Below are positions 37,401-45,635 of a stretch of DNA of 64,000 nt, piece after piece. The stretch's first letter is position 1, and each line of letters begins with the position of its first letter. The notes beneath the pieces are model-generated. The model was not told the DNA's origin, did not search any database, and saw only the letters and a list, made by a program, of their open reading frames with translations. Origin of the DNA: Nocardia sp. alder85J (lineage in GTDB: Bacteria > Actinomycetota > Actinomycetes > Mycobacteriales > Mycobacteriaceae); NCBI RefSeq assembly GCF_020176955.2, contig NZ_JAIUCZ020000001.1, positions 186,001 to 250,000 on the forward strand, in the 5' to 3' direction. A program made the position numbers and the translations under genes.

Positions 37401-39395
37401 TCATTTCACCCCGGCGAATCCGGACAGCCGCAGGGTGCGCACCGGCGGATCGACGATCGCGAGCCTGCCGCGATCCTCCGGCCGGATATCGGCGAACAGG
37501 CGGACGAAGCCGCCGAGATCACCGAGCGGTGTGCGCCAGACCAGATGCGGGTCGGTGCGCTGCAAATGATCGGGATGGATGCGCCGGACCGGTGCGGCGC
37601 CCGGATTTCCCAGGTAGTGATAGCTTTCGACGCACCGGCCGTCCTCGATGCTCAGCGGCAAGCGGTCCGGGTGGTGGATCAGCGCGAACGGTGGCGCCGA
37701 GGGCAGATCGAATTCGGGGAGCAGCTGGATGTGCAACCAGCGTTCGCGCCGCTTGATGGTGACGATCTCCAGCCGGTACCCCACCCGCAGCAGTCCGGGA
37801 TAGTCCACGCTGGTCACCGTGCCGAGGATGCGGTGACCGCCGGCGAAGGTCACAGGTACCAGATGGACCCGGCAGCCCAGTGCCGGCAGCGGTTCGGGCA
37901 GATGCAGCCCGCCGTCGCGGACGTAGATGTCGCGGTCGATGGTTCCGGCCGGGCGCTGGGTCAGCACCGTGTCGACCGGAATGTGCTTGCCCGCCACGTA
38001 CACCTCGATCTCGTCGGCCGCGGCCGGCCACGCCATCGTCACCACCTGCTCGTCGCAGCGTTCGATCACGCGGACGTGCTCCATCAGCTTCGGGCCGCGC
38101 ACGGCGGTCACCGTGGCGCCGACGCAGGCTTGGCCGTCGCGCACGGTGACCGGCGTGAGATAGACGAAGATCCAGTCCGATGGCCAGACGACCGTGGACA
38201 TCTGCGACGTGGTGGCCGTCGGGCCGGGCATGATCGGGTTGCGGACCCGGTTGGTGACCGACAGCCGGGCGTCCTCGGCGATGGTCGCGCTGGCCAGACT
38301 CTCGACGGGCAGCACCTTCTCGCGCAGGACCGGCGGCGGTTGGCCCGCGGTCCGATAGATGTGCACCTCGCCCCCGGGCGGGGTCGTCCAGGTCAGATCG
38401 AGGACCGATCGGACCTCGGAGTGCCGGGCCGACGCGCTCAGGTCGCCGATCGCGGTCAGGTCGCCGGCCAGCGTGAGTTCGGTCTGCACCGGCTCGGACA
38501 GCATGATGCCGTCGCCGGCGTCGACCTCGCTGATCGCCCGATAGTGGTACCGGACACCGGGTTCGGCGTCGATGTCGATGAAGCCGTTCAGGTTCGCGGC
38601 GTCGCGGAAGATCCGGTGCTTCTCGCCCGCGGCGGCCAGTTCGGTGTGCGGGATACGGTAGACCCGCACCCGCGTGGTCTTCCGCGGCGCCGACCAGCGC
38701 CCGATCACCACGTCGTGGTCGGGCTCGACCTCGAAGTCCTGCACCGGCGCGATGAGCTGCCCCCGCGCCACCAGCTCCGGACGAGCGCTGCGGGCCTTCT
38801 CGACCGTGTCGCCGACGTGCCGCCACACCGCCACGAACCGCACGGCCGTGTCGAGCGGCGCGCGGTCGACGACCTCGGTGGCGGTGGTGACCGCGACGCA
38901 CTGCTGCGGGTCGGGGCGCTCGGGCCGGCGGTCGTCGCCGGAGCCGACCCGGTAGATCGTCACTCGGAACTCGGATTCGGTTGCCGCCCAACGGTATCGC
39001 TGGCCGTCCCGGGTCGCGGTGATCTCGATCCCGCCGACCGGCCCGGACCCGGCGACCTCGTTGTCCGGGAAATCGGCGGGCCCGAGACCCAGGCTGTGGT
39101 CCGGCTCGGGCTCCACGGCGGTGGCCGCGGCGGCGTCCGGCTCCGGCAGCACCGGGTGCGCCGGTGCGGTGGCCGCGCCGCGATACCGCTCGATGAGATC
39201 GGCCAGCGGTATCGCGGCCCATTGGGCCGACTGCGGCAGCTCGGTGGCGATACCGTCGACGGTGGTCGCGCCGGAGCGCACGATGCCGTTGAGGTGGGCG
39301 TCCTTGAGCACGCCGGATTCCAGCGTGCGCTGGCGGATCTGCTGGTCCCGCCAGTCGACGAGAGCGGTGAGAATGGTGCCCTCGGAGGGTGTCAC
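37401..39395 (-). CDS. four-repeat FN3-like beta-sandwich protein of GTPase operon
   Basis: The 664-residue protein starts at GTG 39395 with a strong AAGGAGG six bases upstream. An N-terminal helical part (TALVDWRDQQIRQRTLESGV, residues 1-65) precedes four segments with the FN3-like pattern W-x8-VxIY: WAATESEFRVTIYR, WSAPRKTTRVRVYR, WTTPPGGEVHIYR and WPAAADEIEVYV. There is no signal peptide or membrane helix, which is unusual for FN3-type repeats, normally outside the cell. It may be a cytoplasmic binding scaffold between the membrane protein and the GAP1-like protein. Family assignment is tentative. Confidence 0.7.
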   Translation of the reverse strand: MTPSEGTILTALVDWRDQQIRQRTLESGVLKDAHLNGIVRSGATTVDGIATELPQSAQWAAIPLADLIERYRGAATAPAHPVLPEPDAAAATAVEPEPDHSLGLGPADFPDNEVAGSGPVGGIEITATRDGQRYRWAATESEFRVTIYRVGSGDDRRPERPDPQQCVAVTTATEVVDRAPLDTAVRFVAVWRHVGDTVEKARSARPELVARGQLIAPVQDFEVEPDHDVVIGRWSAPRKTTRVRVYRIPHTELAAAGEKHRIFRDAANLNGFIDIDAEPGVRYHYRAISEVDAGDGIMLSEPVQTELTLAGDLTAIGDLSASARHSEVRSVLDLTWTTPPGGEVHIYRTAGQPPPVLREKVLPVESLASATIAEDARLSVTNRVRNPIMPGPTATTSQMSTVVWPSDWIFVYLTPVTVRDGQACVGATVTAVRGPKLMEHVRVIERCDEQVVTMAWPAAADEIEVYVAGKHIPVDTVLTQRPAGTIDRDIYVRDGGLHLPEPLPALGCRVHLVPVTFAGGHRILGTVTSVDYPGLLRVGYRLEIVTIKRRERWLHIQLLPEFDLPSAPPFALIHHPDRLPLSIEDGRCVESYHYLGNPGAAPVRRIHPDHLQRTDPHLVWRTPLGDLGGFVRLFADIRPEDRGRLAIVDPPVRTLRLSGFAGVK

Positions 39396-39407
39396 GTCGG
39401 TCCTCCT

Positions 39408-42041
39408 TCAGAAGATCGGGGTCGGCGGGGGCGGAGGCGGCGGCGGTGCGGACTCGCCGCCGCCGAGAGTCAGGTCGTCGAACGACACGCCGTCACTGAA
39501 CTGCGTGGTCACCGCGATCCAGCCCAGGTCCGGCTCGGTGAAGGTAAACGGGGAGTCGGCGGTGACCCGGTTCCGCCATCCGGCCACGGCCGGGTCGGTG
39601 AACAGCGCGCTGTCGAAGTGGCCGGCGGCGGCCGGTCCGGCGTCGCCGATGCCGGCGCGGAAGTGCTCCACCGAAACACGTTGTGCCGAACCGTTTTCGA
39701 AATACTCGACCGCACGGATCAGCCGATCGCGAATGCGGCCGGCGCCGAGCTCGCGCAGCGCGTCGCGCCACATCGCCGCCGAACCCCAGGCCGGCACCCC
39801 GTCGGCGGTGATCCGCTGTGCCCAGATGTCGAGGATCGAGCCCGATCCGGCGCCGGGCAGCGACTGGATCAGATCCGGATCGCGCCGGACATCGCGCGCG
39901 ACCGGACCGAGCTGTTCGCCGACCGACCCGACGATCCGGGCCCACGGCGCCGACAGCCAGCCGACCCGGAACAGCGTGGCGCGCAGATCCGCGGCCACCT
40001 CGTCCACCTCGTGATCGTCGGGCCAGGCCGATCCGACCGCGGTACTGCGGGGCAGCCCCCAGCGGATCCGCGCCGCCCGCTCGTCCGGGGCGCCGGTGAA
40101 GCCGAGCGGGTCGGCCAGGAACGAGCCGAGCACCTGTGACCAGGACTGGTACTGGGCCGTGGCCTGGCTGAGCCGTTCGACGTCCCGCAGCGCGGTACAC
40201 AGGTTCAGGTTGTCCACGTCGATGGCGCCGGCGTCCTGCCGGAGCCGGTTGATCAGCCGGAACAGCTCCCGCTGGGTGAGCACGAAGGAGATCAGCATCA
40301 CCAGGGTGAGGACGATCGTGGAGCCCGCCGCGATCTCCGCTCCCCGCCGCAGGGACAGCCGGCCGGTGGCGACGACGGTGATGTCGGCCGTGAGCCCGAG
40401 GACGAACAGTACCGACGTACACCAGGTCAGCGCGACCAGCAACCGTTGCCGGCCGGTCGCGATGCGCGGCCCGGCCCCGGCGGCCACCGCGACGATCCGG
40501 GCGAGCAGACGGCGGACCTCCAGGATCGTGTTGCCGAGTTCGTCGTCCAGGCGCCGCCCGAAGGCCCAGCCGAAGGTGCGGCGCAGGCTTGCCGTCCATT
40601 TGTCCAGGGCGGCAATGGAATCGGCCGCATCGGTCTCGAGCGAGCGGTCGACGGTCATGGTGCGCAGCCGCTCGGCGAGCGCCACGATCCCCGGGATGTC
40701 GGCCGGGGACACCGAGGCGATGCCGGCCTCCGCCGCGAGCGCGTCCGGGGTCACCCGGAAGGCGCGCTGCGGTGCGCGGATCACGTCGTCGGTGGTGGGC
40801 ACGATGGCCCGGTTGACCCCGATCTGCGCCGGCGGCAACCGATCCGAGCGTTCCTGGGCGTCGCAGAGGGTGAGGGCCGCGGAGGCGTAATCCCGCCACA
40901 GCGCGGACAGATCCGATGTCGGGATCGGGCCCGTCGGCAGCATGCCGGATGCGCCGAGCGCGTCGGCGAGTTGCCGGGCCGCGGGAGCATAGGCGGTCCA
41001 CCGCGCCGCGCGCCCGTCCGCGGTCTTGCCGTCGACGACCACCCGATAGGCGGATTCGTTGCCGAGGACGAGGTTCTGGATGATCCGGGCGGTGGTGGTG
41101 GCGCGTTCGTCGGCGAAGCGCCGCAGCCAGGCGTTCGGGGTGTTGCGCAGGGTCGCCCAGACGAAGGACAGGAACATGCGCAGGACCTCGCGCCAGCCGA
41201 TCATCGTCGGCCGGTGCTGCCCGGCGGGTTGCTGTCGCGGGCCCTTCAGTGTCGAGGCGTGTTTCGCCCACAGCTGTTCGGCCATCCGGTGCGTCTCCAG
41301 GGCCACGTCGCCGACGTAGATCACCGGAGCGATCCGGTTGTACGGCAGCGGTGTCCGGCCGCTGACGTCGAGCAGTCGCCCGCGCAACTGTCCGGAGACG
41401 GCGCCGCAGTCGAGCCGACGATAGAACGATCGCACCACCCGCAGCGTCTCGCCGGGCAAGGGGTCCAGGCCGTCCAGCGGCCTGTGGTCGACCACCGACC
41501 ACAGGCCGCACAGGCCCACCAGCACCGGGGTGGCATACCGGGCCACCAGCACCGGATCGTCGGTCGTCAGCGATTCGTGCCCGAGCGCGGGGCCGTGCGC
41601 GTCCTCGGGCGCGACGACGAAGTTGTGCCGGCCCGCGAAGGCCGGTTGCGCGCCGGGCGGCAGTTCGGCGCCGGCGTGGGCGACGAGCACCCGCAGCCGG
41701 TCGAACACCGCGTCCTGATTCCGATGCTCGTCGAGGTAGGCCGACAACGCCAGTTCGTCGGCCCGGCTGATGATTGCGTCCCCGGGCATCGTCGTGACCA
41801 GCACACACATGGCGACGTGCGCGACCGGGGTGGGACCGGCCAGCATGTCGGCCAGCCGCATCGCGGTGCCGGCGCCGTCGCGCAGGCGCAGCACCGGGGT
41901 CCGGCCGGGCGGCGCCGCGATCTCGCCGTGGTCGAGCCAGAACACGTCCCGGACCAGTCCGGTCGCCGACAGATCGGTCAGCACGTCGCGGATCGCCGCC
42001 GACGATCCCGGCGGTGCGACGATCACCGTCACGCTGCGCAT
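39408..42041 (-). CDS. large two-TM membrane protein of GTPase operon
   Basis: The 877-residue protein (ATG 42041 in a TGATG overlap) begins MRSVTVIVAPPGSSAAIRDV. The first ~530 residues have no membrane segment and probably lie in the cytoplasm. Two close membrane helices follow near 535-556 (VALTWCTSVLFVLGLTADIT) and 572-590 (STIVLTLVMLISFVLTQREL), then a ~290-residue domain ending in GGGESAPPPPPPPPTPIF. The eight-proline tail could bind an SH3-like or EVH1-like partner. No catalytic motif is seen. It is coupled to the tubulin-like gene and could anchor that polymer or the GTPase to the membrane. Confidence 0.75.
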   Translation of the reverse strand: MRSVTVIVAPPGSSAAIRDVLTDLSATGLVRDVFWLDHGEIAAPPGRTPVLRLRDGAGTAMRLADMLAGPTPVAHVAMCVLVTTMPGDAIISRADELALSAYLDEHRNQDAVFDRLRVLVAHAGAELPPGAQPAFAGRHNFVVAPEDAHGPALGHESLTTDDPVLVARYATPVLVGLCGLWSVVDHRPLDGLDPLPGETLRVVRSFYRRLDCGAVSGQLRGRLLDVSGRTPLPYNRIAPVIYVGDVALETHRMAEQLWAKHASTLKGPRQQPAGQHRPTMIGWREVLRMFLSFVWATLRNTPNAWLRRFADERATTTARIIQNLVLGNESAYRVVVDGKTADGRAARWTAYAPAARQLADALGASGMLPTGPIPTSDLSALWRDYASAALTLCDAQERSDRLPPAQIGVNRAIVPTTDDVIRAPQRAFRVTPDALAAEAGIASVSPADIPGIVALAERLRTMTVDRSLETDAADSIAALDKWTASLRRTFGWAFGRRLDDELGNTILEVRRLLARIVAVAAGAGPRIATGRQRLLVALTWCTSVLFVLGLTADITVVATGRLSLRRGAEIAAGSTIVLTLVMLISFVLTQRELFRLINRLRQDAGAIDVDNLNLCTALRDVERLSQATAQYQSWSQVLGSFLADPLGFTGAPDERAARIRWGLPRSTAVGSAWPDDHEVDEVAADLRATLFRVGWLSAPWARIVGSVGEQLGPVARDVRRDPDLIQSLPGAGSGSILDIWAQRITADGVPAWGSAAMWRDALRELGAGRIRDRLIRAVEYFENGSAQRVSVEHFRAGIGDAGPAAAGHFDSALFTDPAVAGWRNRVTADSPFTFTEPDLGWIAVTTQFSDGVSFDDLTLGGGESAPPPPPPPPTPIF

Positions 42042-45000
42042 CAGAACGGCCCGCCGCTCACGATCGGCTCGGAGTCGGCGCCCTCGTCCGGATCCTGTGG
42101 CCAATCGGGTTGCGCGGCGCGCGGAGCGCAGCGCCGGACCAGTTCGGCCAGCTCCGCGGTCACCCGGTGCACATCGGGTGCCAGATCACGGAAAAGCGGT
42201 GTCTGCGCGGCCAATTCGCGGCTGGAGATGGCCGAGAACTTGCCGCCGGGCGTGTGCCGGGCGCCGCGCGGCAGGTAGACCGTGCCGCAGAATTCGTGGA
42301 CCGATTCGAACCATTCGATCAGCGCGTCGGCGCGGGTGCCGATGGTGGCGGCCTCGGCGATGCCGGCCCCGCGTGGTGCGCCGGATCGGGTCTTGCCGGT
42401 GCGCAGCCAGTCGGTGACCAGGGTTTCCGCGGATCGGACGGTGAGTCCGCCGGCGGGATCGTAGGGGGAGGCGTCGTAGATCGCCCGCAGGGTCCGGTAC
42501 GGACGCAGCGAGTGCAGCACGGGTGCGTCGTGGGCGTGTGCCATGGCGAGCAGGATCGATTCCAGGACCGCCGGTAGCCAGTCGTTGGGGCCGAGGCGGT
42601 CCGGTGGGGTGAGCAGCGGGTGCGGGAAGTCGAGCCATTCGCCGTGTTCGTCGTCCCAGATGCGGACCGGTTTGTCGTAGGGCGGGCGGGGGATCTGGAT
42701 CAGTCCGAGGCTCAGGCCCAGGAACCAGCCGGCGGTCATCGCACGACGTTCCTCGTCGTGCATGGGCAGCGCGGCCGGCAGCGGGCGAGCGCGGCGCCAC
42801 TTCCAGAACTCGGTCTGCTGCGCGCGGGCGGATCCGTCCCATTGCCGGGCGGCGGGATCGAGGACCGAGCGGAAGACCAGCGGGGAGTAGTTGGGGAAGG
42901 AGCCGAAGATGTCGATGCGGGTCAGGCCGTCCTCGCTGTCGAGCGAGGCGGTGAAGGAGGTTTCGACCGTCGTTTCCATGGTGGTCTTGTTGCGCAGCGT
43001 GGCGAGCAGGTCCGCTGCGATCGCCATGTCGGCGAACGGGATCGAGGAGAACTTGTACCGGTAGCACAGCGGCTGGTTCGGGTGCAGGATGCCGAGCGCT
43101 TCGCTGTCCACCCCGGCCAGTGGCCGGGCCAGTTCGAGGGCGTCGATGAACCGGGATTGGATCTCGGCGCTGCGCTGGGCCAGCACCGCCGGCGTCTCGC
43201 GGCGGTCGGCGAGGAATTCGCGCAGGCTGACCTTGACGAACCGGTCGAACGATTCGCCCTGGCGGGCGACGAAAGCCCGTGCCCGGTCGATGATCTCGTC
43301 CGAGCGCAGATGCACGACGAACCGGGCCGGTGACGGCGGCGGCAGCTGGGTGCCGGTGGCCGGATCGAGCACGAAGGTCTTCGGCCGCCAGACGGCGGTG
43401 CGCTCGATCAGCGGTGTGCGGATGCCGGGGGCCCGCGAGCCGTCGCGGGTGGTCCAGATGCCGGTGGCCACGATGGTCGCCGCGAGTTGGGTGGCCTGGG
43501 CCAGCGGGGGAGGCGTCGCGGCATCCCCGGCCACTGCCTGCGGCAGATCCGCGGCGTACTGCGCGGCGAATTGTGTCGAGGGCGTGAGCATCACCTCGTT
43601 GTTCGCGTGCACGAAACGCTTCGGGACGTGCGCGCTGTCGGCGGGCCAGGCGGCGTACTGGTCGGTGGCCAGCAGTGCCAGGCCGATGTCCTGCGCGGGC
43701 TTCTGCCGCGCGGCGCGCAGCGCGGTGTGCGGATCGTCGAGCGCCTCGAGCAGTGGGCCGAGGACATCCGGCACCATCGCGGTGGCGAGATCGGCGATCT
43801 TCGCCGACAGCCCGGCCAGCACCTGCTGCCGCAGCTTCGGCCGGTAGTCGGCGACGAGCGAGTCGATGACGGGCCGCCCGAGTTTGATCGTGCCGCGCAG
43901 CCCCTTGAGGAACTGCCGGGCCGCCGGTGGCGGATCGGCGATATCGACCGGCCGGTGTTTGGCCAGATCCTCGGCCCCGGCCCGGATCCGGTCGCCGATG
44001 TGCACGGCCAGCCGGTGCCGCACGGCGGTGGCATAGGGCAGCCCGATCGCGGCGATGGCGTCGGAGATCTCGGCCACGATCGCGTCGGTCACCCGCCGCG
44101 ACCATTCGAAGGCGTGGACATCGGCCTCGCGGGCGCAGGCGGCCACCAGCCGCCGGCGCAGGTCGTCGCGGTCCATGGCGGCGTAGAAGTCGGGTACCCA
44201 CTGTTTGGCGTGCATGCCGTCGGCGCGTGGAATGGCCGGGCGCAGCACGCCTTCGGCGATCCGGTCGATCATCCGGTCGAGGTCGTGCGGGGGCAGCAGG
44301 ATGCCGGTCAGCCAGCCCAGTACGTCGTGCGGGGCCAGATCGTGCGCGCCGAGTCCGGTGCGGGTCAGCACCGTTCCCCACTGGCTGTCCAGGATCGCGT
44401 CGATCTGCTGATCGTCGGTCGCGCGATCGAGCGGGTCGGTGTGGCCGTCGAGCAGCCGGTCGACGCAGCTGCGGGCCAGCCGTTGCGCGGCGTACTCGGC
44501 GTAGCGTTCGCGGCCCATGCTCAGGCTGGAGAAACCGTAACTGCCCCAGGGCAGATGGTCCCAGTACCGCGCGCCCCAGCCGACATGGTCGCGCTCACCG
44601 GCGGTGCCGACGGAGTTGGTGAGGTCGTAGTCCACGAACTGGGCGGCGGCCCGGCCGCTCATCATCAGACCGGCCAGCCCGCGGGCCAGGCCGCGGTAGA
44701 TCGCCTCGGGGGTGCCGTCACCGAAGGGGGCGTTCATCGCGCCCATCGTGCGGCTGACCGGGAACACCCGCCCGAAGGGGACCTCGTCGCCGGTTCCGCG
44801 CTGTAAGCCCAAGGCGGACAACAGGTCCACATCGTGATCGCGGGCGGAGCCGAGCTGGCTGGCGATGATCTCCCCGAGCATGGCCAGCGAATTCGGCCGC
44901 ACCCCCGCGGTGGCGGCGGGCCCGAGCTGGTCGAACACGTCGGCGGTCACCATGAACACGCCGATCGACAGCGGGTCCAGCCCCGGGATCATGCTCAGCA

Positions 45001-45583
45001 GTCGGCACACGTCCAGCGCCATCGACGCGCCCGACCCGCCCGCCATCGACGAGACCACCAGCACCAGCGGACGGTCGTCGGGCTCGTACCGATCACCGCC
45101 CGGGAAGGACAGACCGCGCATCTCCGAATCGGTCTCCTGGGAATGCAGCCGATCCCAGCAGGTGCGCAGCCGCTGGGCGATACCGGACGCCTGGCTGAGC
45201 GTGATCATCCGGCCGACCGCGCGGTACTGTCCGGCGCCGGAGGTCACCGGCACCGGCACGGCCGCGGGATCGCGTGGCGCCCAGGTCGCGATCGTGCCGA
45301 GCTTGTCCTTCTGCCGCAACCGGTGGCTGAGCGCGTTGTCGAGTACCGAGTACTTCTCGCCCTGCGGCGCGGCGCCGAAATAGCTGCCGCCCTGGTCGCG
45401 CACGTCGCGCAGGCCCGCGGGCAGGCCACCGGGCGCGGTGGGAACGTCGATGCTGACGAACTGCCATCCGGCCGGGATGGCGCCGATGTTCCAGCGTCCC
45501 AGGTCGGATCGCAGCTGGTCCATCATGTACGCGAGGGTGACGGCGCCGGAGCCACCGCACCCGACCACGAGGAAACGCTTCAT
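42041..45583 (-). CDS. tubulin-like protein (Tubulin_2 type)
   Basis: The 1180-residue protein begins MKRFLVVGCGGSGAVTLAYM, a nucleotide-binding start shared with tubulin-like proteins. The signature loop appears as SSMAGGSGASM (AGGSGAS at residues 181-187), equivalent to GGGTGSG of FtsZ/tubulin. The GTPase core occupies about 1-400, and the rest (~780 residues) is an extension without recognised motifs. Proteins of this class, far longer than FtsZ, occur in GTPase-centred conflict operons. Whether it polymerises is unknown. It lies 52 bases after the exported vWA gene and overlaps the 2-TM protein gene by one base. Confidence 0.8.
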   Translation of the reverse strand: MKRFLVVGCGGSGAVTLAYMMDQLRSDLGRWNIGAIPAGWQFVSIDVPTAPGGLPAGLRDVRDQGGSYFGAAPQGEKYSVLDNALSHRLRQKDKLGTIATWAPRDPAAVPVPVTSGAGQYRAVGRMITLSQASGIAQRLRTCWDRLHSQETDSEMRGLSFPGGDRYEPDDRPLVLVVSSMAGGSGASMALDVCRLLSMIPGLDPLSIGVFMVTADVFDQLGPAATAGVRPNSLAMLGEIIASQLGSARDHDVDLLSALGLQRGTGDEVPFGRVFPVSRTMGAMNAPFGDGTPEAIYRGLARGLAGLMMSGRAAAQFVDYDLTNSVGTAGERDHVGWGARYWDHLPWGSYGFSSLSMGRERYAEYAAQRLARSCVDRLLDGHTDPLDRATDDQQIDAILDSQWGTVLTRTGLGAHDLAPHDVLGWLTGILLPPHDLDRMIDRIAEGVLRPAIPRADGMHAKQWVPDFYAAMDRDDLRRRLVAACAREADVHAFEWSRRVTDAIVAEISDAIAAIGLPYATAVRHRLAVHIGDRIRAGAEDLAKHRPVDIADPPPAARQFLKGLRGTIKLGRPVIDSLVADYRPKLRQQVLAGLSAKIADLATAMVPDVLGPLLEALDDPHTALRAARQKPAQDIGLALLATDQYAAWPADSAHVPKRFVHANNEVMLTPSTQFAAQYAADLPQAVAGDAATPPPLAQATQLAATIVATGIWTTRDGSRAPGIRTPLIERTAVWRPKTFVLDPATGTQLPPPSPARFVVHLRSDEIIDRARAFVARQGESFDRFVKVSLREFLADRRETPAVLAQRSAEIQSRFIDALELARPLAGVDSEALGILHPNQPLCYRYKFSSIPFADMAIAADLLATLRNKTTMETTVETSFTASLDSEDGLTRIDIFGSFPNYSPLVFRSVLDPAARQWDGSARAQQTEFWKWRRARPLPAALPMHDEERRAMTAGWFLGLSLGLIQIPRPPYDKPVRIWDDEHGEWLDFPHPLLTPPDRLGPNDWLPAVLESILLAMAHAHDAPVLHSLRPYRTLRAIYDASPYDPAGGLTVRSAETLVTDWLRTGKTRSGAPRGAGIAEAATIGTRADALIEWFESVHEFCGTVYLPRGARHTPGGKFSAISSRELAAQTPLFRDLAPDVHRVTAELAELVRRCAPRAAQPDWPQDPDEGADSEPIVSGGPF

Positions 45584-45635
45584 CCTGGATCCTTCATTCG
45601 ATCTGTGTGCGGGTTGCTGTGTGCCGGTGGCGCGG

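Noticed and set aside
37398..40139. 913-codon open frame on the plus strand opposite the GTPase operon
   Set aside because: The composition is His/Arg/Gly-rich shadow sequence, and the minus-strand genes form an unbroken chain of overlapping starts and stops.
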